NCBI GenBank assembly: GCA_023416585.1
Contig: JAEZHM010000075.1
Span: 1-64,000 of the forward strand
Length of the DNA stretch: 64,000 bases
Direction: 5' to 3'
Source: Bacillota bacterium
GTDB taxonomy: Bacteria; Bacillota; Clostridia; Christensenellales; Aristaeellaceae
The notes beneath the pieces are model-generated. The model was given only the letters and a program-made list of their open reading frames with translations. It made no database searches and was not told where the DNA came from. Numbering within the stretch: position 1 is the stretch's first letter; every line of letters begins with the position of its first letter. This document shows, one piece after another, positions 44,003 through 52,614 of the stretch. Both the position numbers and the translations under genes were made by a program.

Positions 44003-44428
44003 TTATGCAAACAATTCCTCGCTAAAAACCGTTCCGTTTTGTATCCGTTCCTTCAGGCTCAGTACCTTGCCCTCTATCTCCCGGATAACCTTTATGAATT
44101 CCTCATCGCTCTTGCCTGTGGGATCGTCAAGACCCCAATCCTCCATATACCTGCAGGGCAAGTAGGGGCAGGCCGCATTGCAGCCCATGGTCACCACAAT
44201 GTCTACAGGCGGGATTTCCGAAAGCAGCTTAGTTCGCTGGGCTTCTTCCATGTCAATGCCGTAAAGCTTCTTCATCAGCCGAACGGCGTCGGGGTTAATT
44301 TTATCTTTCGTTTCCGTGCCCCCGGAATAACTCTCATACGTATCGGCTGCCAAGTGGCGGCTTAAAGCTTCGGCGATCTGGCTGCGGCACGCATTGTGGA
44401 CGCATATAAAGGCAACTTTGGGCAACAT
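44003..44428 (-). CDS. arsC: Low-molecular-weight phosphatase-fold arsenate reductase
   Basis: 141 residues. The P-loop is C-x5-R: Cys9-VHNA-Cys13-Arg14. Later cysteines are Cys83, Cys87 and Cys92 (MGCNAACPYLPC), and the acid loop is DDPTG. This is the thioredoxin-coupled ArsC type that reduces arsenate to arsenite by a cysteine relay. No arsenite pump or ArsR lies nearby, so a stand-alone role or a protein-tyrosine phosphatase activity remains possible. Confidence 0.85.
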   Translation of the reverse strand: MLPKVAFICVHNACRSQIAEALSRHLAADTYESYSGGTETKDKINPDAVRLMKKLYGIDMEEAQRTKLLSEIPPVDIVVTMGCNAACPYLPCRYMEDWGLDDPTGKSDEEFIKVIREIEGKVLSLKERIQNGTVFSEELFA

Positions 44429-44743
44429 TTTATTCCCTCCTCAGAAGATAAAGGGGCCTGCGCATTAACGCCTTTCAAGGGCCCCATGTATATTATACCC
44501 ACTTTACATAGCCTAAAGCTTGGCTAATATCTTTTTTTATCCTCACCTTTTAATATCTTGCCATACGTATAGCCTCTCGGCGAAGCCGCAGCAAAAAAAC
44601 TGTCATTACAAATGTGCATTGGGGGAAGAGTATTGCCGATGCTGACACAATTACCGGCAGGTTTTTGCTTTGGCATAACGAAATAGTAAACCAGATTGAA
44701 TGCATCAGTAAATACATGCCGTCCGCCATTCAGGAGGTGTCCT
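44429..44743. other. Intergenic stretch between arsC and the Memo-AMMECR1 gene
   Basis: On the minus strand a TATAAT (44492-44497) is a likely -10 for arsC, with a poor -35. The arsC leader then holds a hairpin with GGGGCC / GGCCCC arms and an inner GCG/CGC pair (about 44451-44485). The rest is AT-rich without a recognised signal apart from AGGAGGT (44732-44738), the ribosome site of the next gene. Confidence 0.45.
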
Positions 44744-46138
44744 ATGCCCCTACAGTCCGCCATCATGGTTCCACACCCGCCGCTGATTATACCGCAAGTA
44801 GGCCGCGGACAGGAAAAAGCCATACAGGATACGATCGCAGCTTACCGCAAGGCTGCAGAGCTGATTGCATCCGGACGGCCTGATACGGTAATTGTCATCA
44901 CGCCGCACAGCGCGCTGTATGGTGATTACTTTCATATCTCTCCGGGCACGTCGGCCAAAGGCAGTCTGGCCCAGTTCCACGCAGGCGAGGTGCAACTGGA
45001 GGTTCATTACGACGCGTCCTATGTGACGGAGCTTAGCCGCCGCGCCGACGCATGCGAATTGCCGGCAGGTACCTTGGGCGAACGCGACAAAAAGCTGGAT
45101 CATGCCACTATGGTGCCGTTGTGTTTTTTACGGGATGCCTATGGAGGCGGTATCCCCTGCATGGTCGTCAGAATCGGGCTATCGGGTTTAGGCTATCCCG
45201 ACCACTACAAGCTGGGCATGCTCATCAGGGAAACAGCGGACAGCATGGGCAGGAATATCGCCATCATCGCCAGCGGCGACCTGTCCCACAGGCTCAAGGA
45301 GGACGGCCCATACGGCTTTTCACCGGAAGGCCCGGCCTATGATGAGAAGATCATGGATGCCATGGCAAGGGCATCCTTTGGCGAATTGTTCCATTTCGAC
45401 CCGGACTTTTGCGAAAGCGCGGGTGAATGCGGCCACCGCTCCTTTGTGATCATGGCCGGGTGCTTTGACGGTCTGAATGTCAAAGCGGAAAAGCTGTCCT
45501 ACGAAGGGCCGTTCGGCGTAGGATACGGCGTGTGCTTATTCCTTCCCCAAGGGCCGTCTGAAAACCGCCATTTTCTGGGCGATTATATGATGGAGCAGAG
45601 GAGGGAACTGCAAACACGCAAGGAATCGGAGGACGATTATGTGCGCCTGGCCCGGCAGACGCTGGAAGCCTACGTTGAGCGCGGAGAAACCATCGCACTG
45701 CCCAAAGGCCTGCCGGATGAAATGACAGGCAAAAGGGCGGGTGTATTCGTATCCCTAAAAAAGCAAGGCCAGCTCCGCGGGTGTATCGGCACCATCTCCG
45801 CCACCACCAAAAGCGTTGCCGCGGAGATCATACAAAACGCCGTCAGCGCCGGCGCCCAGGACCCGCGTTTTGACCCGGTCCGGCCGGATGAATTGGATGA
45901 GCTTGTATACAGTGTGGATGTGCTGGGTGATGCGGAGGACATACCGTCCCCCGACGATCTTGACGTCAAGCGTTACGGGGTGATCGTATCCTCGGGCCAC
46001 AGGCGCGGGCTGCTTTTGCCCAATCTTCCGGGAATCGACACCGTAAAGGATCAGATTTCCATTGCCAGGCGTAAAGCCGATATCCGGGAAAACGAAAAGA
46101 TAACGCTCCAGCGATTCGAGGTGGTGCGCCATCAATGA
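44744..46138 (+). CDS. Memo-AMMECR1 fusion protein of the AmmeMemoRadiSam system
   Basis: 464 residues. The first part (about 1-265) is a Memo/LigB-dioxygenase-like domain (MVPHPPLIIPQVG; ITPHSALYGDYF; IASGDLSHRLKEDGP). The second (about 290-455) is AMMECR1 (KRAGVFVSLKKQGQLRGCIG; QDPRFDPVRPDEL). The two domains often occur with a radical SAM enzyme, here the next gene; the joint function is not known but is suspected to be a modification pathway. The ATG at 44744 follows AGGAGGT. Confidence 0.92.
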   Translation: MPLQSAIMVPHPPLIIPQVGRGQEKAIQDTIAAYRKAAELIASGRPDTVIVITPHSALYGDYFHISPGTSAKGSLAQFHAGEVQLEVHYDASYVTELSRRADACELPAGTLGERDKKLDHATMVPLCFLRDAYGGGIPCMVVRIGLSGLGYPDHYKLGMLIRETADSMGRNIAIIASGDLSHRLKEDGPYGFSPEGPAYDEKIMDAMARASFGELFHFDPDFCESAGECGHRSFVIMAGCFDGLNVKAEKLSYEGPFGVGYGVCLFLPQGPSENRHFLGDYMMEQRRELQTRKESEDDYVRLARQTLEAYVERGETIALPKGLPDEMTGKRAGVFVSLKKQGQLRGCIGTISATTKSVAAEIIQNAVSAGAQDPRFDPVRPDELDELVYSVDVLGDAEDIPSPDDLDVKRYGVIVSSGHRRGLLLPNLPGIDTVKDQISIARRKADIRENEKITLQRFEVVRHQ

Positions 46139-46151
46139 GATCATCTGTAAT

Positions 46152-46961
46152 GTGTGCATGCACCATTGCCATCTGAAGGAAGGCCAAACGGGACGGTGCC
46201 GTGCCAGGAAAAACGAAAACGGGAAAAGTGCCTGTTCGAACTATGGCCTTTTGACCTCCGTCGCGCTGGACCCCATTGAGAAGAAGCCGCTGGCTTTTTT
46301 CCACCCGGGCAGCATGGTCCTGTCTGTAGGAAGTTTTGGCTGTAACCTGGACTGCCCCTTTTGCCAGAATGCATCTATTGCGGCGGCCTGCGAAAATGAA
46401 GTGGAAGTGGAAAGAATGCAGCCGGAGGAGCTTGCACTGCTCGCAGAAAAGCTCAAGCCCCGGGGCAATATCGGTGTGGCCTTTACCTACAACGAGCCCA
46501 TGGTGGGCTTTGAATACGTACGCGATACTGCCAAGCTTGTTCATGAGCGCCATATGTACAATGTTGTCGTGACAAACGGTTCCGCCAGCCGGGAAGTGCT
46601 TATGGATGTTCTGCCCTACATCGATGCCTTTAACATTGATCTGAAAGGATTCACACAGGAGTATTACAAAAAACTGGGCGGCGATCTTGATACCGTATTG
46701 GAATTTATCCGTACCGCAGCCGGAGCTAGCCATGTGGAGCTGACTACGCTGATCGTGCCAGGGGATAACGACACGCTGGAGGAAATGCAAAACCTCTCCA
46801 CCTGGGTCGCCGGGGTGGACAAGACCATTCCCCTGCATATCACGCGGTTTTTCCCAAGGCGTAAGATGCGGGACAAACAGCCCACGGATATCCATTTAAT
46901 GCGCAAGCTTGCGGACATCGCCCAGGTAAATCTTGAAACGGTACTGCTGGGGAATGTGTAA
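46152..46961 (+). CDS. Radical SAM enzyme of the AmmeMemoRadiSam system
   Basis: At least 269 residues, with the radical SAM cluster motif C64-x3-C68-x2-C71 (GCNLDCPFCQN). The front has an extra Cys-rich zone, HHCHLKEGQTGRC, expected for this family. The GTG at 46152 is the first conventional start, but it cuts off one conserved cysteine. In the same frame, ATC at 46131 has GAGGTGG seven bases upstream and would add NEIICNV, restoring the full motif and giving an 8-base overlap with the upstream gene. The true start is therefore probably 46131. Confidence 0.9.
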   Translation: MCMHHCHLKEGQTGRCRARKNENGKSACSNYGLLTSVALDPIEKKPLAFFHPGSMVLSVGSFGCNLDCPFCQNASIAAACENEVEVERMQPEELALLAEKLKPRGNIGVAFTYNEPMVGFEYVRDTAKLVHERHMYNVVVTNGSASREVLMDVLPYIDAFNIDLKGFTQEYYKKLGGDLDTVLEFIRTAAGASHVELTTLIVPGDNDTLEEMQNLSTWVAGVDKTIPLHITRFFPRRKMRDKQPTDIHLMRKLADIAQVNLETVLLGNV

Positions 46962-46993
46962 ACCGACTTCCATAACATTTTCCACCATTACAA

Positions 46994-47024
46994 AACGCGC
47001 ACGGCTAATCCATGCGCGTTATTT
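46994..47024 (+). terminator. Terminator of the Memo/radical SAM unit
   Basis: Arms AACGCGCA / TGCGCGTT (46994-47001 / 47013-47020) followed by ATTTGTG. Confidence 0.6.
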
Positions 47025-47082
47025 GTGAACAAGTCTCAGAAGATGCTATAAATATGTATAGCCCCTTGCAGACTGTCAAAAA

Positions 47083-47345
47083 ACCTCCGGGAGGTGTCGG
47101 AGGGCGCACCCTCCGACTGTAAATCCGAAGCCAGCGACATGCGCAGTGGCTTCGGAAGCCTTGCGTAGCAAGGTTTCCTTACGCCATTCCCTGGCCGTGA
47201 TGCAAAGGTGATGGGATTTATCCCCGAACCTGGAGTTTTCAAATGGCTTTGGCATTTGAAAACGTAACAACAGCCAAGTGAAACGCCGGCTGGGGCGTAG
47301 CATCATAAGGGAAGGGCGCAGACTCAAAAAAGTGGCACAGCCACT
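47083..47345. repeat. Dispersed hairpin repeat, third copy
   Basis: Gene-free. Three stems in a row: ACCTCC/GGAGGT (47083-47095), GTCGGAGGG/CCCTCCGAC (47096-47117) and CCGAAGCCA/TGGCTTCGG (47125-47155). Then come AGCAAGGTTTCCTTAC and ATCCCCGAACCTGGAGTTTT as at 25.6 kb, and a TTTCAAATG/CATTTGAAA stem (about 47237-47261). Stem arms differ between copies while spacer blocks match. Confidence 0.75.
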
Positions 47346-47356
47346 TTTTCGAAACT

Positions 47357-48466
47357 TCAGTATATTTCTTTCCCCGCCAGTTTGTAATCCGCCAGATTCA
47401 TCTTGTACGGGATATCGATATGATACGGGCACATTTTCAGGCATTCCCCGCACTGCGTACACGCATCCCCCTTGATTTCCATGGCTTCATAACGCTTGCG
47501 GCCCAGCTCCTTGTTGCCAAACCAGAAGCGAAGCCGTTCGGCTAAGGCAAACTCCGCCGTATCCTGCACCACACCTCTTGCCATCTGCCGGTCAAAATAC
47601 CCCTCGCATGCAAAGACCTCAGGGATATTGATCCCAACAGGGCAGGAGCATTTGCCGCATTGGCGGCAAACATAGTTGCCCAGCTCCGGTGCGTTTGTAA
47701 ACAGAGCGTCCTCTTCCTCTTTCGTCATGGGTATAAAGCTCTCGGCGAAGTGCAGATCATCCTTAAGCATTTTCTCGCTGTTGATGCCGGCCACCACCAC
47801 GGAAACCGGCCGGGAAAAAGCGTATCTGAAAGCCTGCTCCGGTGATTTGTACAAAAACCCGTCGCCCAGCGGCTTCATGAGGATGATGCCCGCATCCTTT
47901 TCCTTTGCAAGGGGCAGAAGCTGATTTTCGATCTCCGGGTAATTGAAGCGGTCATAATAGTTGACGGTGGTCATCACTGCCTCGAAGCGGTCCCGGTTTA
48001 AAGCTTCTACCAGCGGTCCCGGCCAACCGTGCATAGAAAGGCCAATGTGTTTGATCTTCCCGGCTTTCTTCGCTTCCAATGCGGCTGCGTAGGCGCCGTC
48101 TTCCGAAAGGATGGTATCCAGTTCTTCTATGGAGCCCACCGCATGCATCAGCAGCACATCCAAATGATCCGTTTGTAAATTCTTCAGCGACTGGCTGATT
48201 GCTTCCTCAGCGCTCTTTTTGTCCCTTAAGCCTATTTTGGATACCAGAATAAAATCGTCCCGCCTGTGTATCACGGCGCGCCCGATTTTTCGCTCCGATT
48301 CCCCTGCCCCGTAACTCAGCGCCGTTTCAATGTAGTTCCCACCTGCGTCCAGGTAGCCGTTCAATAACTTCTCCGCTTCCTTAAGCGGTATCTCCAGCAA
48401 GTGAAACCCGCCGAACCCCAGCAGCGAAGTCTTAAGCCCCGTTTTTCCAAAACGCCTGTACTCCAT
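47357..48466 (-). CDS. Aldo-keto reductase with C-terminal ferredoxin domain (1)
   Basis: 369 residues: an aldo-keto reductase barrel (about 1-280; RFGKTGLKTSLLGFGG, SKIGLRD, LLMHAVG) followed by two 4Fe-4S clusters (CRQCGKCSCP near 290 and CTQCGECLKMCPYHIDIP near 345). Such fusions may pass electrons between NAD(P)H and FeS partners; substrate unknown. The ATG at 48466 has GGGAGGA seven bases upstream; the much longer open frame beyond it is not used. It is a diverged relative of the protein at 57817-58968. Confidence 0.9.
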   Translation of the reverse strand: MEYRRFGKTGLKTSLLGFGGFHLLEIPLKEAEKLLNGYLDAGGNYIETALSYGAGESERKIGRAVIHRRDDFILVSKIGLRDKKSAEEAISQSLKNLQTDHLDVLLMHAVGSIEELDTILSEDGAYAAALEAKKAGKIKHIGLSMHGWPGPLVEALNRDRFEAVMTTVNYYDRFNYPEIENQLLPLAKEKDAGIILMKPLGDGFLYKSPEQAFRYAFSRPVSVVVAGINSEKMLKDDLHFAESFIPMTKEEEDALFTNAPELGNYVCRQCGKCSCPVGINIPEVFACEGYFDRQMARGVVQDTAEFALAERLRFWFGNKELGRKRYEAMEIKGDACTQCGECLKMCPYHIDIPYKMNLADYKLAGKEIY

Positions 48467-48623
48467 GACCATTCCTCCCGCTTTATTTATAAATGGGCAT
48501 ATATTTATTCTATCAGCCTTACTGGTGATAGTATACCAAACAAAAAGATTACGCGTCAAGAAAAGCGGCTGCGGGGAACATGGCGGCATGAATATGAAAA
48601 TCCAAGCCAAGCGAATTCGTTCA

Positions 48624-48652
48624 TTGACACAAGGGTATGCTTTTGATAGAAT
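48624..48652 (+). promoter_or_regulatory. Promoter of the DUF2294 gene
   Basis: TTGACA, 17 bases, TAGAAT, 40 bases before the ATG. Confidence 0.7.
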
Positions 48653-48692
48653 TAATATTGGGGAAGTATTTTGGATGATAAAGGGGCGGCAA

Positions 48693-49049
48693 ATGAGCAA
48701 GGGCCAAATGGAGGCCAAAATCAGCGAGGCGTTCAGCAGGTTTGAAATCGAGTTCATGGGCCGGGGGCCCCGGCAGATCAAAACGTACATTCTTCAGGAT
48801 ATGATCATTGTAAGAATGGTGGGTTTTTTGAGCCCTTCCGAAAGGAAGCTGGCGGAAACACCCCGGGGTGTTGAGCAGATCAAGAAGCTTAGGACCATGC
48901 TTTTTGAGGGTGCGAAGGCAGAGATCGAATCCATGTTGAACCCCATCATCCAAACGGACATCTTAAGCATTCATTCCGATGTAAGCACAAAGAGCGGTGA
49001 AAAGATCGTTTTGATCACTTTGGGCGGCAATTTGGAAGAGCGCTTATAA
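48693..49049 (+). CDS. DUF2294 (MpsC-like) protein
   Basis: 118 residues beginning MSKGQMEAKISEAFSRFEIE, the family start, with GRGPRQIKTYILQDMIIVRM and LTPSE-like FLSPSERKLAETPRG. DUF2294 has been linked by name to the MpsC part of a cation/bicarbonate uptake system, but no such genes are near, so no role is assigned. AAGGGGCGG lies before the ATG. Soluble by appearance. Confidence 0.8.
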   Translation: MSKGQMEAKISEAFSRFEIEFMGRGPRQIKTYILQDMIIVRMVGFLSPSERKLAETPRGVEQIKKLRTMLFEGAKAEIESMLNPIIQTDILSIHSDVSTKSGEKIVLITLGGNLEERL

Positions 49050-49096
49050 TAAAAGGCAGACTCGCCGAAGGGTTTCATAACCAGTCCAGCGGTAAG

Positions 49097-49145
49097 CCAA
49101 TACTTGACAGCTCCAGACGGAGCTGTTAGGTATTGGTTTTTTATT
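49097..49145 (+). terminator. Terminator of the DUF2294 gene
   Basis: Eighteen-base arms with few mismatches (49097-49114 / 49119-49136, CCAATAC...CTCC) and a T-run from 49137. It ends only 31 bases before the next start codon, so the next gene either relies on read-through or has a promoter not recognised here. Confidence 0.85.
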
Positions 49146-49167
49146 ATGCCATTTAGGAGGTATTTAG

Positions 49168-51033
49168 ATGAAGGCACCATGGAAAAGGTTATCTCTATCC
49201 AAGGAACTTACCCAGATTGTTAAAAGCGCACCGGATGTCTTTATTCCAGAAACAAGGGACGAAATCTTGAAAATGGCTATGGGTGGGAAAAAACAAGGAA
49301 CATTCGAAGTTATTTATGATGTACCAGGCTTGGGCGAGTATATCGAGGCGACGGTTACAGAATGTTCAAATGGCCTTGTGGTCAACTACACGGATGCGTA
49401 TATGCGCAGGCGCGACCCCGACTGCATGATCATCGCAGATGACAGTCCCACCGACAAACCACGGTATAAAGATTTGTACAGCAGCGACTTTGTGCCTCTG
49501 CGCCATGATGTGCTTGCATGGCTTGGAAGTCAGCGTCTTATCCTGCTCCCCTTTATGGCAGGAGGCGAGGATCTGCAATATCCTGCTTTGCTGATAGGCC
49601 CTCAAAATGCCGCATTCTTTGCCGGCGGGCTTTTAGATTTACAGGGCTTTGTTCCCGCATCCAAACTTCCAGATGACTTTTCACCAAGAGCGGTGATTTA
49701 CCTCGCCCCGCCATTCCGGCATACGCATTTTGATAAAAAGCAGATCGTGGTTCATAACCGTCTGCCAGACATCCATGAAATTTTCTCATTCAATCTATAT
49801 CCCGGCCCCAGCGCAAAAAAGGGCATCTATGGCGTGCTGATCAATATTGGCGAACAGGAAGGCTGGATCACTCTCCACGGCTCCACAGTAAAAGTCGTCA
49901 CCCCCTATGACAATAGCCTCATCATGCTGCATGAGGGTGCCAGCGGCAGCGGAAAAAGCGAAATGATCGAGCAAATGCACCTGCAGCCCGACGGGCGCAT
50001 CCTACTGGCCAAAAACACGCTTTCCGGCGAGAAGCTGTACCTGGACATCACGGAAACCTGCGAGCTTCTGCCCGTCACCGACGATATGGCTCTCTGCCAT
50101 GATTCCTTTCAGAAAAACAGCAAAAGGCTGGTGGTCAAAGATGCCGAGGCCGGCTGGTTTCTTCGGGTGAATCATATCACTCAATATGGAACCGACCCGC
50201 AGCATGAGCGCCTGTGCGTGCATCCCAAGGAGCCGCTCCTCTTTTTAAACCTGAAGGGTGTCCCAGGCTCCACATGCCTCATCTGGGAGCATACCATGGA
50301 CGAGCCTGGCAAACCTTGCCCCAATCCCAGGGTAATTCTCCCCCGCGGTCATGTGCCGGGCACCATTAGCGAGCCGGTGGAGGTGGATGTGCGCAGCTTC
50401 GGCGTGAGAACTCCCCCCTGCGTAAGGAACGCACCAAGCTACGGTATCATAGGCATGATGCACGTGCTGCCACCCGCTTTGGCTTGGCTGTGGCGTCTGG
50501 TCGCGCCAAGGGGGCATGATAATCCCAGCATCACGGGCACCACCGGCATGACAGGCGAGGGTGTAGGCTCCTACTGGCCCTTTGCCACCGGAAAGATGGT
50601 AGATCAGGCCAACCTATTGCTCCAGCAGATCATTAAAACGCCTTCCACCCGTTACAAGCTCATCCCTAACCAGTATATCGGCGCATATCAAGTAGGCTTT
50701 ATGCCCCAATGGATTACCAGGGAATACCTGGCCCGGCGCGGCAGCGTCAAATTCAAGCCGGATCAAATTGTCCCCGCCCGCTGTCCATTGCTGGGGTATG
50801 CGTTGGACTCGCTGAAGATCGACGGCAACTATATTCCAAAGGGACTGCTGCAAACCGACCTTCAGCATGAGGTTGGTGAAAGCGCCTACGATACGGGTGC
50901 CGCTATGCTGACAGACTTTTTCAGACAGGAACTGAAGCAGTTTCAGACCAATGACCTGTGCCAGGAGGGCAGGCACATCATCGAGTGCTTCTTTGACGGC
51001 AGAACGGCCGATGATTACATGAAGCTTCTGTAA
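49168..51033 (+). CDS. DUF4914 protein, PEPCK-like P-loop
   Basis: 621 residues, a family of unknown function. A P-loop typical of HPr-kinase/PEP-carboxykinase-like folds is at 257-264 (HEGASGSGKSEMIEQM), and a second glycine-rich element ITGTTGMTGEGVGSYWPFAT lies in the C-terminal third. It may be a kinase or carboxykinase-like enzyme using ATP or pyrophosphate; this is inference. It has a GGAGG ribosome site. No signal peptide or helices. Confidence 0.78.
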   Translation: MKAPWKRLSLSKELTQIVKSAPDVFIPETRDEILKMAMGGKKQGTFEVIYDVPGLGEYIEATVTECSNGLVVNYTDAYMRRRDPDCMIIADDSPTDKPRYKDLYSSDFVPLRHDVLAWLGSQRLILLPFMAGGEDLQYPALLIGPQNAAFFAGGLLDLQGFVPASKLPDDFSPRAVIYLAPPFRHTHFDKKQIVVHNRLPDIHEIFSFNLYPGPSAKKGIYGVLINIGEQEGWITLHGSTVKVVTPYDNSLIMLHEGASGSGKSEMIEQMHLQPDGRILLAKNTLSGEKLYLDITETCELLPVTDDMALCHDSFQKNSKRLVVKDAEAGWFLRVNHITQYGTDPQHERLCVHPKEPLLFLNLKGVPGSTCLIWEHTMDEPGKPCPNPRVILPRGHVPGTISEPVEVDVRSFGVRTPPCVRNAPSYGIIGMMHVLPPALAWLWRLVAPRGHDNPSITGTTGMTGEGVGSYWPFATGKMVDQANLLLQQIIKTPSTRYKLIPNQYIGAYQVGFMPQWITREYLARRGSVKFKPDQIVPARCPLLGYALDSLKIDGNYIPKGLLQTDLQHEVGESAYDTGAAMLTDFFRQELKQFQTNDLCQEGRHIIECFFDGRTADDYMKLL

Positions 51034-51054
51034 AAGTTCATCCTACCACAACCG

Positions 51055-51082
51055 TTGCTAATGGCAAAATCTTGGGTATAAT
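51055..51082 (+). promoter_or_regulatory. Promoter of gapN
   Basis: TTGCTA, 16 bases, TATAAT. The transcript would begin within a base or two of the hairpin at 51089. Confidence 0.65.
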
Positions 51083-51088
51083 ACAATA

Positions 51089-51128
51089 AACAGCCCGCGC
51101 CGGTCCTTTTGGGCGCGGGCTGTTTTTA
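51089..51128 (+). terminator. Hairpin between DUF4914 and gapN
   Basis: Thirteen-base perfect arms (51089-51101 / 51112-51124, AACAGCCCGCGCC and complement) with TTTTT. It serves as terminator for the DUF4914 message. Because the gapN promoter lies just upstream, it is also the very 5' end of the gapN message, where a hairpin would resist 5' decay. Confidence 0.75.
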
Positions 51129-51146
51129 GAAAGGAAGGTACAGTAA

Positions 51147-52607
51147 ATGTTCAGAAAGCTATGCGGCGAAGACAAGGCCTTTTGCAATTTGCTGGACGGC
51201 GAGTGGACCAAAGCCTCCACCAACGCCTTTATAGAGATCATGTCCCCCGTGGATGGCTCCCTGGTGGGCAGGGTCCCTGCCATGACGCGGGAGGATGTGG
51301 ACAGAGCCATTTCAAGCACCAAGGAAAACCTGCATGTCTGGGCCGGGACGCCCATACATGAGCGGGCTGCGGTACTATACAATGCCGCGGAACTTATGGA
51401 GCAGAACGAGAAAGAAATCGCGAACGTACTTACTATGGAAATCGCCAAGGACGAAAAATCAGCCATTTCCGAGGTCAGGCGCACAGCAGACTTTTTGCGC
51501 TATACGGCGGATGTGGGCAAAAGCATGGCGGGGGAAGCTATCAGCGGCGAGAATTTCCCAGGCGGCAGTAAAAACAAAATATCCTACGTGACACGTGTGC
51601 CGCTGGGTACGGTTCTGGCAATTTCCCCTTTCAACTACCCCATCAACCTTTCTGTTTCCAAGGTAGCCCCTGCGCTTATCGGCGGAAACGCCGTGATATT
51701 GAAACCCGCCACCCAGGGAGCGGTCAGTGCATTATATCTGGCCCAGGTATTTCAGGAAGCGGGCCTGCCAAACGGCATCCTCAATACCGTCACGGGCCGT
51801 GGAAGCGACATTGGCGATTACATTGTCACCCACCCCGGCATCAATTTTATCAACTTTACCGGCAGCACGGAGGTAGGCCGTCATATATCAAAGCTTTCGG
51901 GCATGGTCCCCCTTTTGCTGGAGCTTGGCGGAAAGGATGCAGCCATCGTTTTGCACGACGCCGATCTTGACTTTGCGGCGGATAACATCGTTTCCGGCGC
52001 TTATTCCTATTCCGGTCAGCGCTGCACGGCAGTCAAACGCATCCTGGCGGAAGATGATGTGGCTGATGCGCTGGTGCCCAAACTCCTCTCCCGCATCGAA
52101 AAGCTGCCGGTGGGCGATCCCCGGAAAAACGCGGTGATTGTGCCGCTGATCAACACCAAGTCAGCCGATTTTGTGATGGAACTCATGGAAGACGCTGTGA
52201 ACAAGGGGGCAGAGATGCTTATAGGAGGCCGGCGCGAGGGCGATCTTGTTTACCCAACACTGATCGACAAAGTGACAACCGATATGCGTTTGGCTTGGGA
52301 GGAACCTTTCGGGCCGGTGCTGCCCATTATTCGGGTGAAGGATACGGAGGAAGCTATCGACATCGCAAACCGTTCGGAATACGGGCTTCAATCCTCGGTA
52401 TTCACAAGCAATATCCACAACGCCTTCCATATCGCCGGCCGCCTGGAGGTGGGCACGGTGCAAATCAACAACAAAACGGAGCGCGGCCCGGATCACTTCC
52501 CATTCCTGGGCGTGAAGGCATCCGGCATGGGCACTCAGGGCGTCAAATACTCCATCGAAGCCATGACACGGCCCAAGGCGGTGGTTTTTAACCTGGAAGC
52601 CCGTTGA
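51147..52607 (+). CDS. gapN: NADP-dependent non-phosphorylating glyceraldehyde-3-phosphate dehydrogenase
   Basis: 486 residues of the aldehyde-dehydrogenase superfamily. It oxidises glyceraldehyde 3-phosphate straight to 3-phosphoglycerate and makes NADPH. The active pair is Glu259 (LLLELGGKDAAIV) and Cys293 (YSGQRCTAVKR), and PFNYPINLSVSKVAPAL is the cofactor region, all as in streptococcal GapN. AAGGAAGG precedes the ATG. It bypasses the ATP step of glycolysis to supply reducing power. Confidence 0.92.
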   Translation: MFRKLCGEDKAFCNLLDGEWTKASTNAFIEIMSPVDGSLVGRVPAMTREDVDRAISSTKENLHVWAGTPIHERAAVLYNAAELMEQNEKEIANVLTMEIAKDEKSAISEVRRTADFLRYTADVGKSMAGEAISGENFPGGSKNKISYVTRVPLGTVLAISPFNYPINLSVSKVAPALIGGNAVILKPATQGAVSALYLAQVFQEAGLPNGILNTVTGRGSDIGDYIVTHPGINFINFTGSTEVGRHISKLSGMVPLLLELGGKDAAIVLHDADLDFAADNIVSGAYSYSGQRCTAVKRILAEDDVADALVPKLLSRIEKLPVGDPRKNAVIVPLINTKSADFVMELMEDAVNKGAEMLIGGRREGDLVYPTLIDKVTTDMRLAWEEPFGPVLPIIRVKDTEEAIDIANRSEYGLQSSVFTSNIHNAFHIAGRLEVGTVQINNKTERGPDHFPFLGVKASGMGTQGVKYSIEAMTRPKAVVFNLEAR

Positions 52608-52614
52608 ATATCCA

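Noticed and set aside
46120..46152. +1 ribosomal frameshift joining Memo-AMMECR1 to the radical SAM frame
   Set aside because: No clear slippery sequence; separate initiation at a good ribosome site explains the layout better.
43439..46961. Arsenic resistance operon
   Set aside because: Only arsC is present; no arsR, arsB or acr3 gene lies nearby and neighbours have their own terminators.
49104..49136. Promoter for DUF4914 starting at TTGACA inside the terminator
   Set aside because: The -10 at proper spacing (TAGGTA) is poor, and the bases are part of the hairpin arms.
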